Assembly: GCF_900109095.1 (NCBI RefSeq)
Contig: NZ_FNYZ01000020.1
Coordinates: 40,336-104,335 of the forward strand
Length of the DNA stretch: 64,000 nt
Origin: Sphingobium sp. AP50
GTDB taxonomy: Bacteria > Pseudomonadota > Alphaproteobacteria > Sphingomonadales > Sphingomonadaceae
Direction: 5' to 3'
This document shows, one piece after another, positions 33,684 to 42,519 of the stretch. The translations under genes were made by a program, and so were the position numbers. Within the stretch, counting starts at the first letter, position 1. Each line of letters opens with the position of its first letter. The notes beneath the pieces are model-generated. The model did no database searches and was not told where the DNA came from. It saw only the letters and a list, made by a program, of their open reading frames with translations.

Positions 33684-34664
33684 ATGACAGGCAAAGATAT
33701 GCTTCCCCAGATCGTCCTTGGCGACGGCGGCCCCGCGATCGGCATCCAGGGCCTTGGCTGCATGGGAATGAGCGAATTTTACGGCGAAACCAACGAAACT
33801 GAGGCCTATGCCACCCTCGACCGCGCGCTCGAACTGGGCGTGACGATGTTCGACACCGCCGATGTGTACGGCATGGGAGAAAATGAGCGGTTTCTAGCGT
33901 CGTTCGTGAGGGCGAACCGTGATCGGGCGGTAATCGCCACGAAATTCGGCTATGCACGCACGCCCGAAACGCCCGACGACTGGAGTTTGGACAATCGGCC
34001 TGAATTCATCCGCAAGGCAGCCGATGCCTCGCTCCAACGTCTCGGCGTCGATGTGATCGATCTCTACTATATGCATCGGCGCAGCGCAGATGTGCCGCTT
34101 GCCGAATCCATTGGCGCGATGGCTGAGCTGGTGGAGGCCGGGAAAGTGCGCGCGCTGGGGCTGTCTGCCGTTTCGGCGGAGGAACTGCGAGAGGCACATG
34201 CGATCCATCCGATCGCAGCGCTGCAGTCTGAATGGTCGATCTTCACGCGGACCATCGAGGCCGAGATCATACCCACGGCCGTCGAACTGGGCGTGACGGT
34301 GGTGCCCTATTCACCGCTTGGTCGGGGCATGCTCACCGGGCAGGCGTTCGCCAATGCCATCGGCAGTAACGACGCGCGCAACCACTTCCCCCGCTTCTCG
34401 CCGGAGAACAGGGATGCGAACATGCGGCTCGTCGCGACCATCGAAGGCATCGCCGCCGGTCTTGGCGTGACCCCGGCCCAAGTCGCAATCGCCTGGCTCT
34501 ACGCCAAGGCGCAGGACCTGGGCGTGGCGATCGCGCCGATCCCGGGAACCCGCAACCGTACGCGCCTCGAACAGAATGTTGCTGCAGCCTCCATCGCATT
34601 GGATTCGGCGGCACTTGGCGCCCTGGAACCACTGGCGCGCGAGGTTTCTGGCGTCGCTGTCTGA
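33684..34664 (+). CDS. Aldo/keto reductase (MerR-linked)
   Basis: A 326-residue NADPH-dependent reductase of the YakC/AKR13-like group. Catalytic-tetrad regions are seen: FDTADVYG (Asp and Tyr), VIATKFG (Lys) and YYMHRRS (His); the cofactor end APIPGTRNRTRLEQN is also present. It reduces aldehydes and ketones in the cytoplasm. The ATG at 33684 follows TTGGAGT and lies after the predicted transcription start, so it is preferred to 33657. Because a divergent MerR gene and a MerR-type promoter lie directly upstream, induction by a reactive carbonyl or electrophile is likely. Confidence 0.92.
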   Translation: MTGKDMLPQIVLGDGGPAIGIQGLGCMGMSEFYGETNETEAYATLDRALELGVTMFDTADVYGMGENERFLASFVRANRDRAVIATKFGYARTPETPDDWSLDNRPEFIRKAADASLQRLGVDVIDLYYMHRRSADVPLAESIGAMAELVEAGKVRALGLSAVSAEELREAHAIHPIAALQSEWSIFTRTIEAEIIPTAVELGVTVVPYSPLGRGMLTGQAFANAIGSNDARNHFPRFSPENRDANMRLVATIEGIAAGLGVTPAQVAIAWLYAKAQDLGVAIAPIPGTRNRTRLEQNVAAASIALDSAALGALEPLAREVSGVAV

Positions 34665-34691
34665 CCTTTGGAAAACCTCGCGAGTTTGGCT

Positions 34692-35216
34692 ATGCACCGT
34701 CCCATGATCAGCACCGACCGCCTGACCTTGCGTCCCCACAGGATCGAAGATCTCGATGCCATGTTCGAACTCGCGACCGATCCAGCAGTGCTCCAGTTCA
34801 TTCGTGGACTACCCACGTCGCGCGAGGAGGCGTGGCATCGCCTCCTTCGCTATGCGGGACACTGGAGCCTGCTGGGGTTCGGCATGTTCGCCGTGTTCGA
34901 ACGCTCCAGTGGAGCCTTTATCAGGGAAGTAGGCCTGGCTAATTTCCAGCGTGGATTGGGCGCCGATTTTGACGGAACGCCAGAAGCAGCCTGGATCTTT
35001 AGCGGCGCGTCCCATGGGCAAGGCTTTGCTTTGGAAGCGATGCGCGCATTGCTCGATTGGTTCGATAATGAAAGCCCGGATGAAAGATGTGTGTGCATTA
35101 TCGATGTCGAGAATAGCGGATCAATCAGGCTCGCTTCGAAACTGGGTTTCGAGCAATATGGTACGGCTCGCTATCGGGATGGGGATATGAAGAAGTACGA
35201 ACGCCTTCGTGGCTGA
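34692..35216 (+). CDS. GNAT-family N-acetyltransferase
   Basis: A 174-residue RimJ/RimL-type acetyltransferase: it opens with ISTDRLTLRPHRIEDLDAMF, has AAWIFSGASHGQGFALEAMR as the acetyl-CoA pyrophosphate loop, and ENSGSIRLASKLGFEQYG near the end, all standard for this group. It would transfer acetyl from acetyl-CoA to an amine of a small molecule or protein N-terminus. The frame is open from a TTG at 34668; the ATG at 34692 gives the usual family start, and one at 34704 is also possible. It lies 27 nt after the aldo/keto reductase and may be co-transcribed with it. Confidence 0.85.
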   Translation: MHRPMISTDRLTLRPHRIEDLDAMFELATDPAVLQFIRGLPTSREEAWHRLLRYAGHWSLLGFGMFAVFERSSGAFIREVGLANFQRGLGADFDGTPEAAWIFSGASHGQGFALEAMRALLDWFDNESPDERCVCIIDVENSGSIRLASKLGFEQYGTARYRDGDMKKYERLRG

Positions 35217-35419
35217 AGGCTTGACTGTATGCATTTCAGTTCTCTGCAACTGAGCGATCTAGACATCGCTCCTTGCAGGCCAATTATGAGCCTGGATCAG
35301 TGGTGTCGAAATATCAGCTTTCCAATGCGCCGAGAATTGGATGGAATAGCGAAACTGGCAGATAGGCCACTTTCCCATTACGCCCCTTCTGTTCGATAAA
35401 ATGGATTCGGCCCGCCCCG

Positions 35420-36487
35420 TCAGCCCAGACGCTCGGGCATCCAGGGCCGGGTCATGCTCCCACCGGCGAGAAATTCGGTGATCGGCGACTGGAACATGAG
35501 ATAGGGATGGATCGGCGCCAGCGCGCTCACATCGTCCAGTTGCCTGCGCAATTCGGGCGGAATCGCGAATCCGCCCGCATCCAAATTCTCGCCCAATTGC
35601 GCGACCGAGCGCGCGCCAATGATCGGCGACGTGCTCCCCGGCTGCGTGCTGGCCCAGTTGAGCGCAACCTTGACCGGGGATTGCCCCAGTTCCCGCGCAA
35701 CGGCCATCACGACGTCCAGAATTTTCCAATTTCGCGGATCGGACAGGCGATCCTGCAACATCGGGTTGGACGTCATGCGCCCCTCCCCCAGCACGCCACC
35801 AGCATCCCGGCGATATTTCCCGGCCAAAAAGCCACTGCTCGTCGGGCTCCAGGCGCACAGGGCCATGCCCATCTCCTGCATCGCGGGCAGATGCTCCCGC
35901 TCGATGCCACGCTCGATCAGCGAATATTCCATCTGAAGCGCGATGGGCCGGTTGCGGCCGCCCTGCTCCGCCAGCGTATATAAGCGCGCCGCATACCAAG
36001 CCGGAACGTCGGACAATCCATAATAGCGGATTTTCCCGGCCTTCACGAGGCCATCCAGAGCGTCCATCACCTCCTCTGCGGGCGTCAGCGCATCCCAGCT
36101 GTGCATCCAGTAGAGGTCGACATAGTCTGTCTGAAGCCGCTGAAGCGATTGGTCGAGCGAAAGCATCAGCGCTTTGCGGCCATTGCCCACCGCATTGGGG
36201 TTGCCCGGTTCGACGCAGCGCGTGAACTTCGTCGCGATCACGGCCCGGTCGCGCACGCCACGCGCCTTGACGAAGGCGCCCAGCATGCGCTCACTCGTAC
36301 CGCCTGCATAGCTGTTCGCGCAGTCGAAGAAATTCCCGCCCTCGTCGCAATAAAGGTCGAAAACCGCGCGGGCCTCACCCTCTTCCATGCCCCAGCCGGT
36401 TTCGGACCCGAATGTCATCGTTCCCAGGCAGGTCGGGCTGACGCGCAGGCCCGATCGGCCGAGCGTCACATAATCGGTCAAAGCCAT
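35420..36487 (-). CDS. Aldo/keto reductase
   Basis: A 355-residue aldo/keto reductase. It begins DYVTLGRSGLRVSPTCLG, with tetrad regions DCANSYAGG, VIATKFTRC and YWMHSWD, and the cofactor-binding PIIGARSVAQLGENL near the end. The frame extends to 36556, but ATG 36487 has GGGGAGTTT before it. It resembles the YdjG/AKR11-12-like group acting on sugars and aldehydes. It stands alone on the minus strand, divergent from the 2-hydroxyacid dehydrogenase, with a 184-bp gap that probably holds both promoters. Confidence 0.92.
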   Translation of the reverse strand: MALTDYVTLGRSGLRVSPTCLGTMTFGSETGWGMEEGEARAVFDLYCDEGGNFFDCANSYAGGTSERMLGAFVKARGVRDRAVIATKFTRCVEPGNPNAVGNGRKALMLSLDQSLQRLQTDYVDLYWMHSWDALTPAEEVMDALDGLVKAGKIRYYGLSDVPAWYAARLYTLAEQGGRNRPIALQMEYSLIERGIEREHLPAMQEMGMALCAWSPTSSGFLAGKYRRDAGGVLGEGRMTSNPMLQDRLSDPRNWKILDVVMAVARELGQSPVKVALNWASTQPGSTSPIIGARSVAQLGENLDAGGFAIPPELRRQLDDVSALAPIHPYLMFQSPITEFLAGGSMTRPWMPERLG

Positions 36488-36671
36488 GACAAACTCCCCA
36501 TGCAATTCGGCGGCGAGCAGCTTCCCTGTCGGCCGACGCCCGACCATCTCTGCCACCCATGCAGATAAATTTCATTAGGTCTGACTTATATATTGATAAC
36601 CTAGACATATTTGCAATAGAGAATGGCCGGGCGAGCCGCATGTTGCGTTTCGCCTTGGAGGATAAGCAGGG

Positions 36672-37637
36672 ATGGAGCCTCAAAAAATCCTGGTAACGCG
36701 CCTCTGGCCACAGCCTGTGTTGGATGCGATGCGGCAACGGTATGATGTCACGATCGATGCCACCGATCAGCCGCTCACCCGAAGCGACTTGGCCGAGGCC
36801 CTCATGCGGTTCGACATTCTATGCCCCACCATCACCGATCGAATCGATGCGGAGATGCTCAGGCAGAGTGGACTTTCGGCACGCCTCATCGCCAATTTCG
36901 GTGCCGGCTGCGATCATATCGCCCTCGCCGCTGCGCGGCAGGCGGGGATCATGGTTACCAATACGCCCGATGTACTGACGCATTCGACCGCTGAGCTTGC
37001 CATCATGTTGATGCTGATGGCGGCACGGCGCGCAGGCGAAGGCGAACGGCAATTGCGCGCGGGGAACTGGCCCGGCTGGCATCCCGTCCATCTGATGGGG
37101 GTAAGCCTGCAGGGCAAACGGCTCGGCCTGATCGGTTACGGCCGCATCGCGCAGGTGACCGCGCGGCTGGCCCGGTCCCTATGGGACATGGAGGTGGCCT
37201 ATCACGCCCGCCGCCCCGTCATGTCCGAAGATGCGCCTCCCGCGCTGTTCGTGCCGGACCTGACAGATCTTCTGGCCACTTGCGACGTGGTCTCGATACA
37301 TTGCCCCGGTGGCCCGGAAACCCATCACCTGCTCGATGCCGACAGGTTGGCGCTCATGAAGCCTAGCGCGCTGTTGATCAACACGGCGCGGGGCACGGTG
37401 ATCGACGAGGTGGCGCTGGTCGCGGCGTTGCAGGCAGGACGACCAGCGGCAGCGGGCCTCGACGTCTATGAGCGGGAGCCCCTGCTGTCGGCAGACCTGG
37501 CCAGCCTGGAAAATGCCGTCCTGCTGCCGCATCTGGGCAGCGCGACGATCGAGACACGCTGCGCCATGGGGTTCCAAACGCTTGCCAATATCGACGCCTT
37601 CGTCGCTGGAAAGGAGCCGCCGGATCGTGTCGCCTGA
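36672..37637 (+). CDS. D-isomer-specific 2-hydroxyacid dehydrogenase
   Basis: A 321-residue NAD(P)-dependent dehydrogenase. The nucleotide motif is GLIGYGRIAQ near residue 155; the catalytic residues appear in NTARGTVIDEVAL (Arg), VYEREPLLS (Glu) and LLPHLGSAT (His). It resembles glyoxylate/hydroxypyruvate reductases. Its last 11 bases overlap the start of a D-glycerate 3-kinase-like gene, which fits a hydroxypyruvate to D-glycerate step followed by phosphorylation. GCAGGGATGGAG precedes the methionine, so the ribosome site is weak. Confidence 0.92.
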   Translation: MEPQKILVTRLWPQPVLDAMRQRYDVTIDATDQPLTRSDLAEALMRFDILCPTITDRIDAEMLRQSGLSARLIANFGAGCDHIALAAARQAGIMVTNTPDVLTHSTAELAIMLMLMAARRAGEGERQLRAGNWPGWHPVHLMGVSLQGKRLGLIGYGRIAQVTARLARSLWDMEVAYHARRPVMSEDAPPALFVPDLTDLLATCDVVSIHCPGGPETHHLLDADRLALMKPSALLINTARGTVIDEVALVAALQAGRPAAAGLDVYEREPLLSADLASLENAVLLPHLGSATIETRCAMGFQTLANIDAFVAGKEPPDRVA

Positions 37638-38484
37638 CAATGGAAAAGAACCTTCGCTGGCCGATCATATCGCGACCTTCGTCGCGTCGAGAAAGCCCCT
37701 GCCCCGTTCGGACGGCCATGCCCCCTTCGTCGTGGGACTGTGCGGCGCGCAGGGCATTGGCAAATCGACGGTGGCGGTGGCCGCGGCGGGGCAGTTGCGG
37801 GCCAAGGGCTTCAGCACGCAGATATTGGCGCTGGACGATCTTTATCTGCCAAGGCGGGATCGGCTTGCATTGGCTGCCGAGGTTCATCCCCTGCTGGCAA
37901 CTCGTGGCGTACCGGGCACACATGACGCGCACCTGGGACGGTCGCTGATCCAGGCAGCCCAAACTGAAGGCCAGGTCGTCTTTCCAGCGTTCGACAAGGC
38001 CCTGGACGATCGTCTGCCAGCCTCCGCCTGGCCGGTCATCGAGCCGCCGCTCGACATCATCCTGCTCGAAGGCTGGTGCATAGGTGCCCGCCCGCAGAGC
38101 GAGGCCGCGCTAGCCCCACCCATGAACGACCTGGAACGCTACGGCGATGCCGACGGCTTGTGGCGTCGATATGTCAATGACAGGTTGGCCGACGAGTATC
38201 AGCGCCTTTTCTCCTGTCTGGATTTGCTGATCCTGCTTGCCGCACCGAACTTTGAAGTCGTCGCCCGCTGGCGCAACCAGCAGGAAGAGCAACTCAAGGC
38301 GCATCTGGCGTCAGACCCGACCGCTGCCCGCAGAACGATGAGCCAGGATCAGATCGATCACTTTATCCTCCACTATGAAAGGCTGACACGCCATATCCTG
38401 GATGAAATGCCCAATCGCGCGGACCTCGTCTTTCATCTCGATCCTGAACGAAGGGTGACGCGGATACGGGTCAATCCAGCCTAG
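37627..38484 (+). CDS. D-glycerate 3-kinase-like P-loop kinase
   Basis: A 285-residue kinase of the plant-type glycerate kinase/phosphoribulokinase-like family. The P-loop GLCGAQGIGKSTVA is near residue 40, followed by LALDDLYLPRRDR, TRGVPGTHDAHL and LEGWCIGARPQ, all conserved in this family. It would make 3-phosphoglycerate from D-glycerate. The long upstream frame lies inside the dehydrogenase gene; the start chosen is the GTG at 37627, which overlaps that gene by 11 nt and gives the usual family length. Translational coupling with the dehydrogenase supports a shared pathway. Confidence 0.88.
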   Translation: MSPDNGKEPSLADHIATFVASRKPLPRSDGHAPFVVGLCGAQGIGKSTVAVAAAGQLRAKGFSTQILALDDLYLPRRDRLALAAEVHPLLATRGVPGTHDAHLGRSLIQAAQTEGQVVFPAFDKALDDRLPASAWPVIEPPLDIILLEGWCIGARPQSEAALAPPMNDLERYGDADGLWRRYVNDRLADEYQRLFSCLDLLILLAAPNFEVVARWRNQQEEQLKAHLASDPTAARRTMSQDQIDHFILHYERLTRHILDEMPNRADLVFHLDPERRVTRIRVNPA

Positions 38485-38487
38485 AGG

Positions 38488-39213
38488 CTACACACCCTTT
38501 GTATCGACATAGGTTCTGTCGATGAGGGCGGTCATGCATGCGCCTGCCTGTTCAGCGTCACCAGCGGCGATGGCTTCGAACACCTGCCAATGGTCCGGCA
38601 CGGGGTCGCGCTGCACTGGTGACTTGTTCAAGCGAAACATGGTGGCAAGGCTCACCGCCGCACAAATACCGTCGCTCAGCGTCGTCAGAAACGGATTGGC
38701 AGACGCCTCCAGCAGGACGGAATGAAACCGGTTATCGGCCGCGCGCCCCCTTTCGTCGGCAAGCGTGAAGCGCTCCATCTCCTTCAAGGCCGCCTCCATC
38801 TGGCCGAGTTGCGCGAAGCTGCGCCGGCCGGCGGCAAAGCTGGCTGCGGCGGGCTCGATGACCCGGCGTAGTTCGAACAGGTGTGCGATCAAATCCTGTC
38901 GGGGTTCGGATGAAAAAATCCACGCCAGCACATCCGGATCGAGGACTTGCCAGTCCACCTGCTCCGAAACGCGCGTGCCCGCCTTGGGCTTTGCCTCGAC
39001 CAGCCCCTTGGCCGCCAAAATCCTGACCGCCTCCCGATAGGTCGCCCGCGACACGCCATTAAGCTTGCTTGCCACGATCTCGCTGTCGAGGAGAGTTCCG
39101 GGCTGCATCCGCCCGGATACGATTTCCCGCCCCAAATCACGGGCGATCGTGCCGTGCATCCGCAGAGATTTTACTCCGACTTCGCTTCCTTTAATGTCAT
39201 CGCCCCTTTGCAT
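38488..39213 (-). CDS. GntR-family regulator, FadR/FCD subgroup
   Basis: A 241-residue regulator with winged HTH (GREIVSGRMQPGTLLDSEIV, then GVSRATYREAVRILAAKGLV) and an FCD domain (IAHLFELRRVIEPAAASFAA, then NRFHSVLLEASANPFL). The metal-binding Asp and His positions of FCD regulators are present. ATG 39213 follows GGAGGGGG; an upstream ATG at 39255 is in frame. It is convergent with the glycerate kinase gene (4-nt gap). Known relatives (UxuR, KdgR-like, DgoR-like) respond to sugar acids, which fits the neighbouring 2-hydroxyacid and glycerate genes. Confidence 0.9.
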   Translation of the reverse strand: MQRGDDIKGSEVGVKSLRMHGTIARDLGREIVSGRMQPGTLLDSEIVASKLNGVSRATYREAVRILAAKGLVEAKPKAGTRVSEQVDWQVLDPDVLAWIFSSEPRQDLIAHLFELRRVIEPAAASFAAGRRSFAQLGQMEAALKEMERFTLADERGRAADNRFHSVLLEASANPFLTTLSDGICAAVSLATMFRLNKSPVQRDPVPDHWQVFEAIAAGDAEQAGACMTALIDRTYVDTKGV

Positions 39214-39457
39214 CCCCCTCCTTCGCACCGGCTGATGAACGCCGCAACCTTCCATTTTCGAAGGACCGGCGCCCCTCGCTCGGCGAACGATGTCGCGAGA
39301 CGATCAGTCTGCGCTATCCCGCATCAAGACAGGCCGTCGTTCCTCACCTACTTCACCGAGAAATCATGGCCGGTGCTGGCAGGAGCGATGACGGCCTTTT
39401 CAGGCTTTCTCGCGCCGCCTCCTCAAAAGCACCGGCAAAGCAGCGGGAGATGGTGAA

Positions 39458-39568
39458 ATGATGTCCGAGGACGATCGCAATGCACTGACGGAATTGCTGG
39501 ATCGGGGAAAAATCCGGGACTGTATGATGCGCTATGCGCAGGCAGTCGACCGGCTGGAGATGGTTATG
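39458..39568 (+). pseudogene. N-terminal fragment of an NTF2/SnoaL-like protein
   Basis: The frame starts MMSEDDRNALTELLDRGK and continues KIRDCMMRYAQAVDRLEM, the first helix of SnoaL-like dehydratase/isomerase proteins (compare the intact genes at 39797 and 61300). Similarity stops there; the open frame runs on to 39790 with a composition unlike any known family. A partial deletion or recombination that removed about three quarters of the gene is the simplest reading. The flanks 39214-39457 and 39569-39796 show no other gene. Confidence 0.5.
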
Positions 39569-39796
39569 CTGAAATCTTCTAGTTCTCAGCGTTTCTATGT
39601 GGCGTCCACGTCGGTGCCCGGCTGCCGCCCGACTCAGTCTCACAAACCATTTGAATATTCATCCCCATCTTTGAATGCCACCAGTCGGATAGTGCATCGA
39701 GAAGCGCCGGAATATATCGAAAATGTCGAGCCTCAAGTTGCCAACACCCTTCTCGCGAAAGGAGCTCGCGCCGCCATTGCCGGGAGGTAATAATGT

Positions 39797-40318
39797 TCAT
39801 CCAAACGACTGTACGTAGGCCGCGACTTCTTCGAGTGTCGGCTTGTTCGGCGTATCCCACCCTTCAAAAACAGGCGGCCGCCCCATAGGCACCGCGTCCC
39901 AATACCGTCCGCTAAAGTCGGGCGGTCCAAGATAGGTCAGATTCCACCATCGACGAGCAAACCGCCATCGGCCGTCTTCCACTTTATATTCGTCATGGTA
40001 GATACCCATCACGATCCGCGGCTTTCCGTCAGTCGCTCGCACGGACTCGGTGACATAGATACGGCCCAAGGCTTTCTCCCCCCTGACCTCTATGATCGAT
40101 GCGACGGGGCTGTGGAGGATATTGTGCCGATCTTTCATCAGAGTGCGCCAGAACTCCACAATGGTTTCACGACCTTTCGTAGAGCGGCCAAATGCGATCC
40201 ACTCGCCATCCGATGCCCAGCAATCGCGGTAATCTTCTTCGCTTTTACGGTAGAAGGCGTCCGTGTAGAGTCCGTGCAATTCCTGAATGGCAAGCTTTGC
40301 GCCAATGTCCTTGAGCAT
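39797..40318 (-). CDS. NTF2/SnoaL-like protein
   Basis: A 173-residue alpha+beta barrel protein. LAIQELHGLYTDAFYRKSEE is the first helix of the SnoaL-like fold, followed by DCWASDGEWIAFG and the strand region RWRFARRWWNLTYLG. Family members act as dehydratases, isomerases or small ring-hydroxylating subunits, and many in sphingomonad catabolic clusters have no known reaction. ATG 40318 has GAGGGAGAG upstream, better than the frame's first ATG at 40378. It is the last gene of the leftward 46-39.8 kb cluster. Confidence 0.82.
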   Translation of the reverse strand: MLKDIGAKLAIQELHGLYTDAFYRKSEEDYRDCWASDGEWIAFGRSTKGRETIVEFWRTLMKDRHNILHSPVASIIEVRGEKALGRIYVTESVRATDGKPRIVMGIYHDEYKVEDGRWRFARRWWNLTYLGPPDFSGRYWDAVPMGRPPVFEGWDTPNKPTLEEVAAYVQSFG

Positions 40319-40642
40319 GATCTCTCCCTCACAAGGGCCGTAATTTCCGCCATTCTTCGTTCGCAGCCGTAAGCGCATTATCTAGCATTCCGGCCGGACG
40401 GGATCGCAAAGAAAGTGGAGCGAAGTCGATCAAAAGATCAGAATATCGATCATGACCCGGCAACGTCCGGGATAGAGTGGCCATAGTATTTTTCCATACC
40501 CGACCTGCAGTTACGCGCCAGCGAGCCTATCTCACCAACATAACGTTTCAGCGGGCAGTTCGCGTTGTTTGATGGCGCCCAGCGCGGCGTCCACCAAACC
40601 GGCAGCAGGCCAACGTTGAGGCTCGACAACCCAACTGCCTCC
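40319..40642. other. Gene-free stretch in the leftward cluster
   Basis: 324 bp without a credible gene. A short minus-strand open tail (GLVDAALGAIKQRELPAE) near 40560-40620 has no start or recognised family. The stretch may hold a promoter for the NTF2-like gene; no clear repeat was seen. Confidence 0.4.
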
Positions 40643-41686
40643 TTACTTGCTCAGCGCCTTCTTGAGCGCCGCCTTCCAGGAAGCAGTGAAACGCCGCGAG
40701 ATCGGCGCGTCCGGTACTGCGAGATCAAACCCATGATAGGCCCCCGGCACAACAAGAAGTTCAGTTGGCACTCCGGCTTCCATCAACCGACTGGCAAATT
40801 CGATATTCTCTCGCGCAAAAAGGTCAATCGCGCCGGCTGCGATATAGGTAGGCGGAAGACCGACCAGGTCGCTCACGCGCGCCGGGACCCAACCTGCTGG
40901 AACGGTATCGCTGCCGGCAGGCATCCCAAGCAGTGATGACCACCCGAAGCGGTTGGAAGCAGGCGTCCAGATAAACCGTCCCGCATTGGCTGCGGCGGGC
41001 CTGCTACTACCGGTTCTGTCATCGAGCATAGGATAGACAAGAAGCTGGAAGGCGGTTCTGGGACCACCCCTGTCGCGGGCAGCGATCGTCAGCGATGCCA
41101 CATGCCCTGCCCCCGCGCTCTCTCCGCCGACCGCTATGCGGCTGGCGTCGATACCCAGCGCATCCGCATTGTCATGAAGCCAGCATAGCGTCGCATATAT
41201 ATCCTCCAACGCAGCCGGGAAGCGTGCTTCCGGCGCCAGACGGTAATCAACGGCCACCACCAAGCAGTCATTTTCGAGCGCAATTTCCTGAAGGAGTCTC
41301 GGGTTTCGATCAGCACTGAACATGACATATCCGCCACCGTGAACATAAATATAGGCTGAGCGGCCACGTGTCCCCGGCGAAGGGTCGACGACGAAAATGG
41401 AGACAGGCGGATTGCCCTGGGATCCCGGAATGACTTTCGGCACCAGCCGGGGCGCAGGCGGCGGAAGGGTTTCGGCTGGGACCGTCGGAAGCGCGTTTCG
41501 CCAGCGCGACAAGGTTTCCGCGCTGACGTCTCCCGCCCTGATCTGACGTAGCCGCGAAATCAGGTCGGGGTCGACACCTGCATAGGCATCTTCGAACGCG
41601 GCGGCCATCGCTCGATCGCCATATTCAGCCACGAAGCAACCCGACGCGAGCGCAGTGACCAGAATTTCGCGCCGACTGATCCTCAT
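40643..41686 (-). CDS. Exported alpha/beta hydrolase, HSL-type esterase
   Basis: A 347-residue esterase of the hormone-sensitive-lipase group. The oxyanion motif appears as YVHGGGYVMFS, the nucleophile elbow as GGESAGAGH, and the acid and His regions as AAGAIDLFARE and PGAYHGFDLA. The N-terminus ISRREILVTALASGC looks like a twin-arginine export signal, which is unusual for this mostly cytoplasmic family. Its ATG overlaps the stop of the aldolase gene (ATGA). A role in periplasmic ester cleavage of the imported substrate is inferred. Confidence 0.9.
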   Translation of the reverse strand: MRISRREILVTALASGCFVAEYGDRAMAAAFEDAYAGVDPDLISRLRQIRAGDVSAETLSRWRNALPTVPAETLPPPAPRLVPKVIPGSQGNPPVSIFVVDPSPGTRGRSAYIYVHGGGYVMFSADRNPRLLQEIALENDCLVVAVDYRLAPEARFPAALEDIYATLCWLHDNADALGIDASRIAVGGESAGAGHVASLTIAARDRGGPRTAFQLLVYPMLDDRTGSSRPAAANAGRFIWTPASNRFGWSSLLGMPAGSDTVPAGWVPARVSDLVGLPPTYIAAGAIDLFARENIEFASRLMEAGVPTELLVVPGAYHGFDLAVPDAPISRRFTASWKAALKKALSK

Positions 41687-42447
41687 GAACGGGAGGCATG
41701 ATGGGCCCGCGTCTCATCTACCATGCGAGCAACCGTTTTTCGCAGCAGCATGAGCTCCATCTCTATGATCAGCATGTCTGCGTCATCGAACCCCAAACCG
41801 CATGGCGCGAGCGCGCTTTTGCCGGCTTGTTTCGTCGCGGCAAGCATCGTCTGCCAAGCCCCAACCAGGAGATGACCGTCTTTGACAAAGTCGATACCCA
41901 TATCCGCCGAAAGGTCGCCCGGCCCGTACATGACGATGTCAATGCCATCGACGGCCAAGATTTCGTCAACATTTTCGATCGATTTGCGAGATTCCAGAAT
42001 GGGAATGATCAGGACATTCGCGTCGGACGCATCGACATGCGCGGACCATCCCCCCATACCGTAACCGCCAGCATTACAGGCCGGACACATGCCTCGCTTT
42101 CCTCGCGGCGCATATCGGCTAGCCGCGACCGCAGAACGGGCATCGTCGGCGGTGTCGACATGCGGGACGAGCACCCCTTGCGCGCCAAGATCGAGCGTCG
42201 ACTGGATCAAGATCGGCGAATTTTCGAGAATGCGAACGAACGGGAGTATGCCGCCGAGGTTGGCCGCCCGAACGTGGTTTTCAATATCGGCTCGCCCGAA
42301 ACGGCCATGTTCTGCATCGATAACAACGAAATCGACTCCCGCGAGCGCCATGATATCGGTCGAAGCCGGATCAAGAGACGAAACGAAGATGCCGACTGGC
42401 TGCCTGCCCTGACTCATCAACTCGATGAGATGAGATCGCGCGTTCAT
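41683..42447 (-). CDS. HpcH/HpaI-family class II aldolase
   Basis: A 254-residue metal-dependent aldolase. The barrel motifs include FVVIDAEHGRF, the arginine-containing LPFVRI strand, the metal-ligand Glu in IIPILESRKSIEN, and MYGPGDLSADMG with the second metal ligand. Relatives cleave 4-hydroxy-2-oxo acids to pyruvate (or oxaloacetate) and an aldehyde. The frame opens at 42492; ATG 42447 aligns with the usual family start, though a GTG at 42456 with GGAAAGG before it is an alternative. It is translationally coupled to the downstream esterase. Confidence 0.88.
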   Translation of the reverse strand: MNARSHLIELMSQGRQPVGIFVSSLDPASTDIMALAGVDFVVIDAEHGRFGRADIENHVRAANLGGILPFVRILENSPILIQSTLDLGAQGVLVPHVDTADDARSAVAASRYAPRGKRGMCPACNAGGYGMGGWSAHVDASDANVLIIPILESRKSIENVDEILAVDGIDIVMYGPGDLSADMGIDFVKDGHLLVGAWQTMLAATKQAGKSALAPCGLGFDDADMLIIEMELMLLRKTVARMVDETRAHHASRS

Positions 42448-42519
42448 GCTGCTCACTATGTCTACCTTTCCGTCCTGGGCTCTTAATGACATCGGCTATG
42501 GTGGGAGCATCATCCCGCG

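Noticed and set aside
35221..35260. Small TCAGTT/AACTGA repeat after the GNAT gene as a terminator.
   Set aside because: Arms of only 6 bp and no T-run; too weak to call.
41698..42486. A 262-residue plus-strand frame opposite the HpaI aldolase.
   Set aside because: The minus-strand frame has clear aldolase motifs and couples to the next gene; the plus frame has none.
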